A stretch of DNA of 64,000 nt from Methylibium sp. Root1272 (GCF_001425905.1 NZ_LMDY01000012.1:559734-623733); one strand, 5' to 3'; counted from the stretch's first letter, positions 11,842-20,779 are shown. Made by a program: numbers and translations. The notes: a model not told the origin generated them from the letters alone.

Positions 11842-12547
11842 CGTGGCGACCCGCCCGATCTTCACACCATCTACAAGCGGCAAGCTGCTCGTGTCGACTC
11901 ATCACGTTGATTTCGAGTGGTTCCCGGGCATGGCGAAGTTGCAGGCACAGAGATCCATTGAGTCTTTGCACCAGAACGCGATGCGACAGATCGGCGTTGG
12001 CAAAGTCCTTGAGATTTCGAGCAAGTCACTGGACGAGCTTGGCGTCGCCCTTAGTGCCTTCAATCTCATGATCACGACACCCAAAGGCCGTGAGTACAGT
12101 CTTGAATGCGCGTATCAGTCGGCCAAGGTCTTCGAACGTGGAGGGCCGTTCCTTGATCTGCGAGAGATGCGTTCGATCGATGCAAAGCGTGATCCTCGAT
12201 TGCTCCAAAATGGGCGCTTGATCAAGTTCAGCATCTATGGAACTGACTGGGATCTGCAGCCACGAACTGCGTTCTATGACTGGCTTTACATCAATGCGCT
12301 GCACAAGTGCCCTGCCCTTGCAGAGCAGGTGCTTACCTACCGAGCGTTCTCCGACATTGCATTCAACCCTGAGCGATCCATAAACTGCCAAGCGTACGCG
12401 GCTGCGTTATATGTATCACTGCACGAGCGGGGCTTGCTTACATCCGATGTGCTGAAGGACAAAGGTACATACCTCGCGGTGATCAACACAGGTGCGATCA
12501 GCAACGCACATGAGGATACGGAGATTCAAACAAGAATTGATGAATAG
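11834..12547 (+). CDS. NADAR-type antitoxin associated with DarT1
   Basis: The protein (about 237 residues) has the NADAR/YbiA-like pattern: YSLECAYQSAKVFERGGPF resembles the EHYFQAQKF core motif, followed by DAKRDPRL and a C-terminal helix FNPERSINCQAYAAALYVSL. NADAR domains remove ADP-ribose from guanosine and serve as antidotes to DarT1. No macrodomain is present. It starts with GTG at 11834, overlapping the darT stop, or GTG at 11843. Toxin before antitoxin with overlap is consistent with a coupled toxin-antitoxin operon. Confidence 0.82.
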   Translation: MSDVATRPIFTPSTSGKLLVSTHHVDFEWFPGMAKLQAQRSIESLHQNAMRQIGVGKVLEISSKSLDELGVALSAFNLMITTPKGREYSLECAYQSAKVFERGGPFLDLREMRSIDAKRDPRLLQNGRLIKFSIYGTDWDLQPRTAFYDWLYINALHKCPALAEQVLTYRAFSDIAFNPERSINCQAYAAALYVSLHERGLLTSDVLKDKGTYLAVINTGAISNAHEDTEIQTRIDE

Positions 12548-13165
12548 CAGCTGGATTCCAATAGGTATTTCCGTGGGTTAAGGCATGCAAGGCCTGATGC
12601 GCTGATGGCGCACATCCAGATCAATGCAAGCCGGTTGGAACTCGTTGAGTCCGGCCACCGTTCTAGCTCGCCGTAGGCAGGAGTTCGAATTCGGTTGATC
12701 CTTGCGTCATGCTCAAGGGCATCTGCGAAATACAGAACGAAACCGTAGACAGCTACGCCGCTCGATGCGGCATTGCCCCAGCCGATCCAAGACCGGCCAG
12801 AGGCCGGGGATTGGTTGTGGTCGATGGTGTTCCTTTACCCCAACGACCTGAGTGAACGCTTCCGCTGCGAAGCGCTAGCGGATATGCCTCAGCGAAGTCG
12901 CCCGACAACTTCAAAGGCTCTGAAGTGTTGTCTGCCGCGAGCGCGAACCACCTGGTCGCTGACGGTCGAGTGATAGGTATTGAAAGTGCAACTGAGACTC
13001 CTCACGGCAACGATCAGTGCTCGCATCAGCCGTCATCTGGTTATTAGATTTGAGCTTCTCAGGTCAGACTTCGATGGTGTACGTCAGGTATCTGTGACTA
13101 ACAAGTAATGGCTGAGAGCTGCCGCTAGAAGTTCAGCGTCTGCTATCTTTTTTTTGAAATTCTGA
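12548..13165. other. 618-bp intergenic stretch with no supported gene
   Basis: The only open frames are short and have no recognisable motif or good ribosome site. A CCGGCC/GGCCGG hairpin lies around 12790-12812. The right part (13020-13160) is AT-richer and ends with a T-run at 13148-13155 just beyond the stop of the H-NS-like gene. It reads as decayed or spacer DNA. Confidence 0.5.
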
Positions 13166-13507
13166 CTAGGCCGCCAACTGCTCAGGCGTCTTGCCAGTGG
13201 CGATCGCATCCAGGAACCACTGCGGCCGGCGACCATGGCCGGTCCAGACGTTGCCGTCGCCGTCCTTGAACTTGATGTTGCCGGCCTTAGCCTTGCGACC
13301 CTTCTTGGCGGCCGTCTTGCGGCTGACTTTCGTCGCCGCAGCCTTCGGCCCCTTCGCACTCAATCCCAGATCCGCTGCCGTCAGCCCATACACGGCAATC
13401 GCTTCCTTGATCCGGGCAATGACCGCGCCGGCTTCCTTCTTCTTGATCTGATTGGCTTGAGATTCGAGCTTGGCGATTTGCTTCTGCAGTTGGCTGAGTG
13501 TGGACAC
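13166..13507 (-). CDS. H-NS histone family nucleoid protein
   Basis: The 113-residue protein (GTG start at 13505-13507, preceded by AAGGAG) has an N-terminal coiled coil for dimerisation (STLSQLQKQIAKLESQANQI), a basic Ala/Lys linker, and a C-terminal DNA-binding motif. The motif reads IKFKDGDGNVWTGHGRRPQW and belongs to the Burkholderiales H-NS/BpH3 type. Such proteins silence AT-rich foreign DNA. A copy inside an accessory island may silence the island's own AT-rich promoters or supplement the chromosomal protein. Confidence 0.9.
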   Translation of the reverse strand: MSTLSQLQKQIAKLESQANQIKKKEAGAVIARIKEAIAVYGLTAADLGLSAKGPKAAATKVSRKTAAKKGRKAKAGNIKFKDGDGNVWTGHGRRPQWFLDAIATGKTPEQLAA

Positions 13508-13644
13508 AAGAACTCCTTGAGTACGGTAATGACCATAAAGGATAGGCCAAACGCCCATAAAGTTCATTCCAAAACGCACTGGATAGTGCATTTGGCCCAA
13601 TTCGGAACACTCAGTACAACAAAGTGAGCGGCTAGGATCTCGCC

Positions 13645-14418
13645 ATGACCAACACGTCTGATCTCGCTCCTGTCGTCCTGCCTCCGGCGTCCCGCGGATT
13701 TCCCTGGGCGACAGCCGCCAAAATCGCCGCGGCGGCCAGCGCCGTCGGCGGCGTGCTGCTCCACCTCATCGGGGCAACCGCCAACCAGGCCTACTACGAA
13801 CAGTGGGGCCTCGATCCGGCGATGTTTCCCAAAGCGACCGATCTCACTTTGGTTCTGGGTTACCAGGCCATGCTCGGCGGATTCGCCAAGTTCGTCGGCT
13901 TGGTCATTCGCGATTACTGGCCATGGCTCTTGGGCTACGGCATCGTCATGGGGCTTAGCCTCTGGGGCGCGGAAGTGGCCGCCGGACGCGGCTGGTTCGA
14001 ACCCATTCGGTCCACACTGGTTCGAAAGGAGAAGGTCGTCCGCATCGTGACGGTGATAGTGATCTCCATCGTGCTCTTCGCCGTTGCGGTCCCCGTTGCA
14101 ATCAGTGCGGCATTCCTCGCGTTGGCTGGACCTCTGACAGTTGGAGACGCCTACGGCAGGCAAGTGGTCGAGGACCAGCTGACCGACTTCAAGCTGGGTT
14201 GCTCTAACGTGGCCGCGCGGGCTCGTTGTGCCACCGTGACCCGCAACGGTGATTTGGTCGGGCAGGGCTACCTGATTGGCGCATCCGAGACCCACGTCGC
14301 GCTCTTCAGCGCCGAGAGCAACCGCACGATGGTGGTCGAGCGTGCCGACCTGCAGATCGTCGGGGCTCCCCGCTTGACGGCCTACCCAAAGAACTGGCCG
14401 ACCGCCGACATCAAGTAG
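13645..14418 (+). CDS. Hypothetical membrane protein
   Basis: The 257-residue protein has hydrophobic segments at about residues 25-45, 88-112 and 130-158, so it is probably an inner-membrane protein. A C-terminal 90-residue soluble tail contains the pair of cysteines in KLGCSNVAARARCATV. I recognise no family. It lies alone between the divergently oriented H-NS-like gene and a convergent XRE gene. Confidence 0.6.
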   Translation: MTNTSDLAPVVLPPASRGFPWATAAKIAAAASAVGGVLLHLIGATANQAYYEQWGLDPAMFPKATDLTLVLGYQAMLGGFAKFVGLVIRDYWPWLLGYGIVMGLSLWGAEVAAGRGWFEPIRSTLVRKEKVVRIVTVIVISIVLFAVAVPVAISAAFLALAGPLTVGDAYGRQVVEDQLTDFKLGCSNVAARARCATVTRNGDLVGQGYLIGASETHVALFSAESNRTMVVERADLQIVGAPRLTAYPKNWPTADIK

Positions 14419-14445
14419 CGGAGTAGGGCGCGTACACCGGGCTTC

Positions 14446-14679
14446 TCAGCCCTGCGCCAGCAGATCGCAGACATCCACCCCCAGGGCGGCCGCCAGCCGC
14501 TCCACGTTGTCGAGCGACACATTGCGCTCGCTGCGCTCGATCGACCCCACGTAGGTCCGGTGCAGCTCCGCCAGGTCGGCCAAGCCTTCCTGCGACAGCC
14601 CACGCTCCGCCCGAAACGCGCGCAGGTGCCGGGCGAGCCGATTCCGCGCTGATTCGACCTTGAGCTTGCGACCCGACAT
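14446..14679 (-). CDS. Small XRE-family regulator (C-protein-like)
   Basis: The 77-residue protein consists of one HTH domain: LRAFRAERGLSQEGLADLAE then HRTYVGSIERSERN then LDNVERLAAALGV. It matches single-domain XRE regulators such as restriction-modification controller proteins. I chose ATG 14679; a TTG at 14688 is also open. It diverges from a PD-(D/E)XK nuclease-like gene 236 bp away, and may regulate it. Confidence 0.8.
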   Translation of the reverse strand: MSGRKLKVESARNRLARHLRAFRAERGLSQEGLADLAELHRTYVGSIERSERNVSLDNVERLAAALGVDVCDLLAQG

Positions 14680-14915
14680 GGGGCGCAAGGTTCTTATTCA
14701 GATGACTTTAGGTCTACAGACGTAAAGTAGCATTTGGCAGCTTAGCTCGAACCATCAAGGTTCAGGTGGCCGGTCGTTGATCCGTCGCACGAAGTCGACA
14801 TCACCCCTCCATTCCATTCGACTCTTCCCCCACCCCAAGGGACAGTGCGACCCGTCCTGGACCCCCAGCCTTCACCTTCACCCTTTCACCTTTCAACCTT
14901 ACCCCGGAGACCCCC

Positions 14916-15659
14916 GTGGCCACCCTCAACGCCAAACCCGTCCGCCTGCTGATGCACGACATGGCGGCGGCCTTCGCCCTGCAGCCCGGCGAAGCCTTCT
15001 CCCGCGACCGCGCGATCCAGTGGTTCGCCGAGCACTACCCCAACATCAAGGAAGGCACGGTGGCCGCCCACCTGATCCGCCTGTCCACCAACGTGCGCAC
15101 CCGGCTGCACTACAGCGCCCGCGACGACGGCTCCGACGACCTCTTCTTCAAGATCGACGCCAGCCACTTCCGCCTCTACGAGCAGGGGAGGGATCCGGTC
15201 CCCATCACCTCCGGAACGCCCGTCCCCGACGAAGCCGAGGTCAGCGTCGCCGGCCCCAGCCTGTCCGACGAGTTCGCCTTCGAGCACGACCTGCGCGACT
15301 ACCTGGCCCGCAACCTCCAGGCCCTGGAGCCCGGCCTGCGCCCCTACCAGGACGAAGGCATCACCGGCGTCGAGTTCCCGGTCGGCGGCCGCTTCATCGA
15401 CATCCTGGCGGTCGACAGCGCCGGCGACTACGCCGTCATCGAGCTCAAAGTCTCCAAGGGCTACGACCGGGTCGTCGGCCAGCTGCTGCGCTACGTCAAC
15501 TGGATCAAGCAGCACCACGCCGAGCCCGGCCAGCAGGTGCGCGGCATCATCGTCGCCAAGTCCATCAGCGAAGACCTCCAGCTCGCCTGCACCGGCCTGC
15601 CCGACGTCTCCCTCTACGAGTACAAGCTTTCGGTGGAGGTGCAACGTGTCGGCCTCTAA
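14916..15659 (+). CDS. NucS/RecB-like PD-(D/E)XK nuclease-domain protein
   Basis: The protein has 247 residues and starts with GTG with GGAG 9 bases upstream. The N-terminal 80 residues resemble a winged-helix DUF7669-like domain (AFSRDRAIQWFAEHYPNIKE). The C-terminal half is a NucS-like nuclease: FEHDLRDYLARNL, VGGRFIDILAVD (catalytic Asp) and YAVIELKVSKGYDRVVGQ (E-x-K). It probably cuts or binds DNA. It opposes a C-protein-like XRE gene, so a restriction-like role is possible, but no paired methyltransferase is adjacent; the nearest is at 17.5 kb. The downstream lipoprotein gene overlaps its end. Confidence 0.82.
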   Translation: MATLNAKPVRLLMHDMAAAFALQPGEAFSRDRAIQWFAEHYPNIKEGTVAAHLIRLSTNVRTRLHYSARDDGSDDLFFKIDASHFRLYEQGRDPVPITSGTPVPDEAEVSVAGPSLSDEFAFEHDLRDYLARNLQALEPGLRPYQDEGITGVEFPVGGRFIDILAVDSAGDYAVIELKVSKGYDRVVGQLLRYVNWIKQHHAEPGQQVRGIIVAKSISEDLQLACTGLPDVSLYEYKLSVEVQRVGL

Positions 15660-16251
15660 GCCCTCCAGCGGCCTGCTGGCCGCCACCCTCCTGCTCGGCG
15701 CCTGCGCCACCCCGGTCGCCCTGCCACCCCACGTCAGCACCCGCAGCTCCGAGGCTGGGGCCTACCTCGACCGCATCGACCTGTCCTACCCCACCGGCAG
15801 CCCCCAGGACTTCGCCCGCCTCAAGCTCTGCGTGGCCGAGACCATCAGCAACGACAGCGTCGGGCTCAAGGACGCGGTCGGCTCCTTCGTCGGCGTGACC
15901 GGCACCTACTACCAGGCCCAGAACCAGCAGACCGCCGGTGGAGGCAGCGTCTTCAAGTACATCGACGACGCCAGCCGCACCGCGATCGTCAGCGGCACCG
16001 TGAAGGCCCAGAGCTCCATCCTGTTCACTTCGGAGTACGTGCGCTACGAACTCAAGGCCAGCACCGCCAACGGTGCCCAAGGCGTCCAAGTCGGCCTGGT
16101 GTTCTACGCCATCACCCGGGCCCAGCAAAGCACCGGGGTGCTGGCCAACGACGGCTTCGTGCCGGTCGGCACCATCCCGGGCGCCCGGCCGCTCGAGGTC
16201 GTGGCGACCCTGGAGGCGGTGGCCGGGCGCTTGCGGAGCTGCATGAAGTAG
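15646..16251 (+). CDS. Hypothetical lipoprotein
   Basis: The 201-residue protein has a lipobox: SSGLLAATLLLGACATPVAL, with lipidation at Cys20. The mature part has no family I recognise; it contains LKLCVAETISNDSVGLKDAV and a terminal Cys in RLRSCMK. It starts with GTG at 15646, 14 bp inside the end of the nuclease gene, so the two are coupled. A surface lipoprotein coupled to a nuclease is unusual and has no obvious explanation. Confidence 0.72.
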   Translation: MSASKPSSGLLAATLLLGACATPVALPPHVSTRSSEAGAYLDRIDLSYPTGSPQDFARLKLCVAETISNDSVGLKDAVGSFVGVTGTYYQAQNQQTAGGGSVFKYIDDASRTAIVSGTVKAQSSILFTSEYVRYELKASTANGAQGVQVGLVFYAITRAQQSTGVLANDGFVPVGTIPGARPLEVVATLEAVAGRLRSCMK

Positions 16252-16307
16252 CGGAGGAGGGGGCTGAAGGGCGTCTGGGTCTCAGGGCGCTCCTCATCCT
16301 CAGTTCC

Positions 16308-16958
16308 TCAGTACCCCGGCGGGTAAGCGTCTGGCGGAAGATCGGGTGGCAAGATGATCCGTGGACGCGTTGCGGGGGCCTGCGACAGATCAATCGGTGG
16401 AAGCAGGCTTACCGGAGGACCCCACCGGACTTGGGGCAACTTGCTCCCCGTGTCGGAGCTGGTGTGTTCGTCCGGGCCGAGATGGGCGTTGGACGACGGG
16501 TTGGCAAGATTGGCCAGACGCTCCTCTTCAAGCCGCTCACGTATCTCCTCCGCCTCACGAAGCTGGTCGAACGCGTCCCGCCTGGCCAAGTCCATCAGGC
16601 GGCTCAGCTCCTCGGTGGTGATACCTCGCTCGAACATCTCGACGACCTCGTCGATCGACTCTCCGCGCGGGACATTCACCACGCCTCCTTGGATCAGCGG
16701 CCAGTACTCGGTTTGCAACCCGGCGCTCTGGGCAGCATTGAGCATCGCGACGGTTCGGGCGTGAGATCGACGCTCACGCTCCATCAGCCTGAACGCCTCG
16801 GTATTGCCTTGCACGGCCAGCTTGCGCAGAAGCTTGAACAAATATTCCCGGCGCGAGACGGGAAGTTCGTAGATCGAGCGCGGATTGCGACCGACCTGTT
16901 CGTTGAGGACGTCCTGGATGATCTCTAGATAGGTTCGATTGCAGGGGTTCTGGCTCAT
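16308..16958 (-). CDS. Hypothetical protein in ParB-methyltransferase operon
   Basis: The 216-residue soluble protein is mainly alpha-helical, with a charged central region (REAEEIRERLEEERLANLAN) and a proline-rich C-terminus. I recognise no family. It is last in an operon after the ParB-methyltransferase and the DUF5681 protein; its ATG overlaps the DUF5681 stop by four bases. The context suggests a phage or mobile-element accessory. Confidence 0.65.
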   Translation of the reverse strand: MSQNPCNRTYLEIIQDVLNEQVGRNPRSIYELPVSRREYLFKLLRKLAVQGNTEAFRLMERERRSHARTVAMLNAAQSAGLQTEYWPLIQGGVVNVPRGESIDEVVEMFERGITTEELSRLMDLARRDAFDQLREAEEIRERLEEERLANLANPSSNAHLGPDEHTSSDTGSKLPQVRWGPPVSLLPPIDLSQAPATRPRIILPPDLPPDAYPPGY

Positions 16959-17521
16959 GGCCGCACCTCCCCGTGGTGAGGGTCACGCAGCTCGCGCTTG
17001 ATTTTGGCTTGCTGCGCCATGGCTTCCTTTTGCCAGGCTTCCACCTCGGCCATGGCGGGCACGAACAGCAAGCCTCCCGGGTGTTTGGACTTGTCGAACG
17101 GCTTGACCGCCTCCTTGGGATCGATGCCCAGCTTCACGACCTCTTCGAGCATCAGTTGTCGTTCTTGCTCGAACACAACACCGATCGCCTTCAAGCACGT
17201 CTTGGGGTCACCGGACGAGGCCGTTCTGATCAAGCCGCGGCAGGCGGCCTCGAAGCCGGAGATCCTCACCTCCTTGCCATTGACGACGGCCGTGGCACAC
17301 AACTCCTGGTACATCCGCTCGACGATGTTCTCCGCCAGCTCCGGCACTTGCAGCTTGCGCGGCCGTCCCTTCGGATTGCCCGACTTGCCTTTGGCGAACT
17401 TCGTGTGTTCCGGCGGCTTGCGATAGCCGGACGCGTAGGGGAGGGTGTCCGGCGGCAGTCGGAGTTCCGGTGGGGACTCGATCTGTTGCTGGATCTTGGC
17501 GGTCGGAGTCTTCTTAGCCAT
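16955..17521 (-). CDS. DUF5681 domain protein
   Basis: The 188-residue protein carries the DUF5681 signature near residue 40: YRKPPEHTKFAKGKSGNPKG then RPRK. The family is common in prophages and mobile DNA of proteobacteria, often near methyltransferase or terminase genes. Function is not established; the basic GNPKGRP segment suggests nucleic-acid contact. Its start overlaps the 3' end of the methyltransferase gene by 8 bp. Confidence 0.85.
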   Translation of the reverse strand: MAKKTPTAKIQQQIESPPELRLPPDTLPYASGYRKPPEHTKFAKGKSGNPKGRPRKLQVPELAENIVERMYQELCATAVVNGKEVRISGFEAACRGLIRTASSGDPKTCLKAIGVVFEQERQLMLEEVVKLGIDPKEAVKPFDKSKHPGGLLFVPAMAEVEAWQKEAMAQQAKIKRELRDPHHGEVRP

Positions 17522-18860
17522 GGCTCACCTCCTTCCGCTCAGCCGGCTCCGCCTGCCGCCGCTCCGCCGCCACCTGCGCGAACGTCCGCTCCGACCCACC
17601 CACCAAGGCCGGCCCCACGCCCAGCCGCTCCCAGCGCCTGACGATCACGTCCACGTAGCGCGGATCCAGCTCGATCAGCCGCGCCCGCCGCCCGGTGTTC
17701 TGGGCCGCGATCAAGGTCGAGCCCGAGCCCCCGAACGGATCGAGTACCAACCCCCCTCGGTGCGAGCCATCCTGCAGCGCGTCAGCGATCATCGATACCG
17801 GCTTGACCGTCGGGTGCATCTCCAGCCGCTGGGCCCGGCCCTTGGACGGCGTGTTCGCCCCGGCGTAGTTCCAAACATTGGTCCGGTTGCGCCCATGCTT
17901 GCCCAGCTCGATGTTGTTGATGTGCCCGGCCGTCCCGGCCTTGTAGACAAACACCAGCTCGTGCTTGGAGCGGTACAGCGAACCCATCCCGGCGTTCGCC
18001 TTGTTCCACACCACCAGGTTCTTCAGCTCGGCGTAGGTCCCCTGCTGGGCCGCATGCATCTCCCCCAGATGCCGCCAGTCCATGCAGACGAAGTGCAGCG
18101 ATCCGTCCACCGAGTGCGCCACCAACTGGCTGAAGATCGTCCGCAGGAAGGCGGTGAACTGCTCGCACGACATCTCCCCCGAGGCCATCACGAACTCGCC
18201 ATGGCGGCCTTGGCTGCTGACGTTGCCGGCGATCGGCACGTTGTAGGGCGGGTCGGTGAACACCACCTGGGCTTTCCCCCCGTCCATCAGACGCTCGTAG
18301 CTGGCCGGATCGGTCGAATCACCGCACAGCAGCCGGTGGGCACCCAGGTCCCACAGATCGCCCACCCGCGACACCGGCGGCAGGTCCGACACCACGGGGG
18401 CCGGCTCCTCCTCGTCGGCCAGCATCGGCGACAGGAAGCCGTCCAGGGCCGGAGTGTCGAAACCCGTCAGCTGCAGATCGAAGTCCAGATCGGCCAGCTC
18501 CTCCAGCTCCACCCGCAGCAGCTCGTGGTCCCAGCCGGCGTTCTCGGCCAGGCGGTTGTCGGCGATCACGTAGGCGCGCACCTGGGCCGGGCTCAGGTGC
18601 GCCAGGCAGCGCACCGGCACCTCGGCCAGGCCGAGCTGCTTGGCGGCCTCCAGGCGGCCGTGGCCGGCGATCACGCCGCCGGCGGCATCGACCAGGATCG
18701 GGTTGGTGAAGCCGAACTCCGTGATCGACGCGGCGATCTGGCGGATCTGCTTCTTCGGGTGCTTGCGGGCGTTGCGCGAGGAGGGGCGCAGGGACGTGAT
18801 GGGCACCAGTTGGATGGGTGCCAGTGCCTCGGAAGGCGGGGGAGCAACAACACTGTTCAT
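17514..18860 (-). CDS. ParB-domain DNA methyltransferase (N4/N6 type)
   Basis: The protein has about 448 residues. It has an N-terminal ParB/Srx-like domain (residues 15-110) with NARKHPKKQIRQIAASITEF and GVIAGHGRLEAAKQL, then a DNA methyltransferase with TDPPYNVPI (motif IV) before LDPFGGSGSTLIAAQ (motif I). This is the beta-class order. It would methylate adenine N6 or cytosine N4; the target is unknown. No cognate restriction enzyme is adjacent, so it is probably an orphan phage- or island-type methylase. I chose ATG 18860, preceded by GAGG; an upstream in-frame ATG at 18917 is possible. Confidence 0.9.
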   Translation of the reverse strand: MNSVVAPPPSEALAPIQLVPITSLRPSSRNARKHPKKQIRQIAASITEFGFTNPILVDAAGGVIAGHGRLEAAKQLGLAEVPVRCLAHLSPAQVRAYVIADNRLAENAGWDHELLRVELEELADLDFDLQLTGFDTPALDGFLSPMLADEEEPAPVVSDLPPVSRVGDLWDLGAHRLLCGDSTDPASYERLMDGGKAQVVFTDPPYNVPIAGNVSSQGRHGEFVMASGEMSCEQFTAFLRTIFSQLVAHSVDGSLHFVCMDWRHLGEMHAAQQGTYAELKNLVVWNKANAGMGSLYRSKHELVFVYKAGTAGHINNIELGKHGRNRTNVWNYAGANTPSKGRAQRLEMHPTVKPVSMIADALQDGSHRGGLVLDPFGGSGSTLIAAQNTGRRARLIELDPRYVDVIVRRWERLGVGPALVGGSERTFAQVAAERRQAEPAERKEVSHG

Positions 18861-18917
18861 CGGCAAAACCTCGATCAAAAAGACTCTGAAACGAGAGCCT
18901 TTGACGAAGACGTGCAT

Positions 18918-19304
18918 CGGCTCCCGTGAAGGATGTGCCGACGCATCTCTCCCATGAGCGATGGGTCCTGTTCGACCGGGTATCGATGCCGGCTCAACGC
19001 CTGCAGCTAGCCCTGCTGAACAGTCCCGGAGCTTTCCAAACTGGGTCCGCGTGCTCCGAGGTTGCAGATGAAATTCTGAAGCCGGTGGCGTAGCAAAAGA
19101 GCATCTTGATAACAGTTGAAGGCGAAAAAAACTTCGAACTGTGGCTCGAATCCAACCGCATGTTTTTGAGCGTTTTTAAAAAAATCGCGAACGTCATTTT
19201 TTTAGATAGATCGCCGCCAGCCGTCACGGCTTGGCGTCTGGATCGGCTTTGGCCGATGATCGAAACTTCGATCGAACGACAACATCGAACCTGGACGCAA
19301 CGCT
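18918..19304. other. Intergenic stretch, AT-rich in its right half
   Basis: This is about 390 bp between divergent genes. The part from 19090 to 19210 has A- and T-runs (AAAAAAA, TTTTTTTA) unlike the GC-rich surroundings and may hold promoters and an H-NS-type binding region. No supported coding region was seen. Confidence 0.45.
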
Positions 19305-19853
19305 ATGACCACGACCAAGAAGGACAAGACGCACGGCAGCACCGCCGACGCGAACCAGGCGTTCACCGGGGCCGAGTTGTTGGCGGCGTTCTCGGCCGCC
19401 GTCGCCGGTGGGAAGACAGCGCAGGAAGCGGTGAAGCTGATCGCACCGCTGATCAAGGGGGACGTGACGCTGCTGGTCCAGGTGCTGCGGGGTGGCACAA
19501 CGGGCACCAACCACGAGGTGAGCTTCAGGCTGACGAACCCGACAGCGCACGGCCTCTACCTGCAACGGGTCTCGATGGTGTCACCGGAAGACGTCCCGGT
19601 CTCGCTCCTGCACTACCAAGCCGGGCGGATCGGCATGAATGATGACGGTGGGCACTTCGTTGAGCTGCCGCTGCCCCGCTTCGTCGAACCAGGGAGCAGC
19701 CTCGAGCTTCGATGCGTGTTCGATGTCGCCCAGACCCGGGCGCGGATCTTCAACAAGGGCTACGGCAAGATCAAGTTCACCTGCGACGCGATGACGGCGA
19801 TGGATCCGGCCGATACGGTGGTCGGATTCCTGATCCGGGAAGAGGCGGTGTGA
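19305..19853 (+). CDS. Hypothetical protein
   Basis: The 182-residue soluble protein has an N-terminal helical part (residues 15-65) and a C-terminal beta-rich part with YGKIKFTCDAMTAMDPADTV. I recognise no family. A damaged copy of its last 35 codons lies at 21889-22008, so the gene or locus was duplicated. Start ATG 19305. Confidence 0.65.
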   Translation: MTTTKKDKTHGSTADANQAFTGAELLAAFSAAVAGGKTAQEAVKLIAPLIKGDVTLLVQVLRGGTTGTNHEVSFRLTNPTAHGLYLQRVSMVSPEDVPVSLLHYQAGRIGMNDDGGHFVELPLPRFVEPGSSLELRCVFDVAQTRARIFNKGYGKIKFTCDAMTAMDPADTVVGFLIREEAV

Positions 19854-19871
19854 GTCACCCACCACCTGCAT

Positions 19872-20483
19872 ATGCGCATCGACGGCAAACTCAAATCCTG
19901 GAACGACGAGCGCGGCTACGGCTTCATCGATCCGGTCCATGGTGGGCAAGAGATCTTCGTCCACATCAAGGCCTTCCCCTCCGGGACTGGTCGACCGTCT
20001 GTCGGCCAAGCCCTGACGTTCGAGGTCGAACTCGGTCCCAATGGCAAGAAGCGCGCACACTCGGTGCAGTATCCGGTGCGCGGTCGAGCGCGCAAGCCGC
20101 AGCGCTCGGAAGCCCCGGCCGACTGGACGCTGCCCCGATTGCTCGCCATCCCGGCATTCATCGCGATCTACTACGTCGTGGCAAGCCACTGGCCGGTCAA
20201 ACCGGTCGTCATTGCCGTCTACGCTTTTGTCAGCCTGGTCGCGTTCCTGGCGTATGCGCTGGACAAGTCAGCGGCCATCCAGAAGCGCTGGCGCACGCCC
20301 GAGGCCACACTGCTCCTCATCGGGCTCGCCTGCGGCTGGCCCGGTGCCTTGCTCGCGCAGCAGTTCCTGCGGCACAAGACCTCCAAGCCGAGCTTCGTGG
20401 CCGCCTTCTGGCTGACCGTCCTGCTGAATGTGGCCGGGTTCGTTGTCCTGCATGCTGGGATGCTTCCGCTGCCGTGGTTTTGA
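19872..20483 (+). CDS. Cold-shock domain plus DUF1294 membrane protein
   Basis: The 203-residue fusion has a cold-shock OB-fold at the N-terminus (GKLKSWNDERGYGFIDP, then IFVHIKAF: the RNP-like motifs) and a DUF1294 membrane region from about residue 85. The DUF1294 part has three to four helices with LDKSAAIQKRWRTPE and GLACGWPGALLAQ. This architecture is widespread in proteobacteria, with a presumed nucleic-acid-sensing or stress role that is not proven. It lies 18 bp after the preceding hypothetical gene and may share its transcript. Confidence 0.9.
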   Translation: MRIDGKLKSWNDERGYGFIDPVHGGQEIFVHIKAFPSGTGRPSVGQALTFEVELGPNGKKRAHSVQYPVRGRARKPQRSEAPADWTLPRLLAIPAFIAIYYVVASHWPVKPVVIAVYAFVSLVAFLAYALDKSAAIQKRWRTPEATLLLIGLACGWPGALLAQQFLRHKTSKPSFVAAFWLTVLLNVAGFVVLHAGMLPLPWF

Positions 20484-20510
20484 TGGGATGCCTTGGGCGC
20501 TCGCGGTGCC

Positions 20511-20765
20511 TCATGAGAGAGGCCGCACGCGTTGCGCGAGCGATGGCTCTCCACATCTAGACAGGCTCGAGCTCACGTCGGCGTCTCGGTCCGACAGCAC
20601 GCCCAGCTTCAGCCACCTCACCGCCGCCTCCTCGGGAGGCATGGCCCGCCAGTGCTCATCGCACCAAAGGTCGCCGGCGGCCTCAAGCAGGTCGTCGATC
20701 GGGATCGTTGGCCACTGGTTCTGAAGGTGTGCGGCAACGCTTCGCTGCCAGTTCTGTGCGTCCAT
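20511..20765 (-). CDS. Small SOS-box-controlled protein of unknown function, copy 1
   Basis: The 84-residue protein starts MDAQNWQRSVAAHLQNQWPT and contains DDLLEAAGDLWCDEHWRAMP followed by EEAAVRWLKLGVL. ATG 20765 is preceded by GAGG and, 15 bases upstream, by a LexA-type operator (20780-20799). A second copy at 61757-61936 has the same start, the same operator position and near-identical core, and a remnant lies at 23514-23572. The copies differ at the C-terminus: this one runs 22 residues further after LGVL. No known SOS protein matches it by eye. Confidence 0.75.
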   Translation of the reverse strand: MDAQNWQRSVAAHLQNQWPTIPIDDLLEAAGDLWCDEHWRAMPPEEAAVRWLKLGVLSDRDADVSSSLSRCGEPSLAQRVRPLS

Positions 20766-20779
20766 GGTGCTGCCTCGAA

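Noticed and set aside
12773-12973. A 66-codon open frame in the 12.5-13.1 kb gap
   Set aside because: No ribosome site or recognisable motif, and its composition differs from local genes.
17445-18929. A 494-codon plus-strand open frame
   Set aside because: It is antisense to the ParB-methyltransferase, with shadow-type composition.
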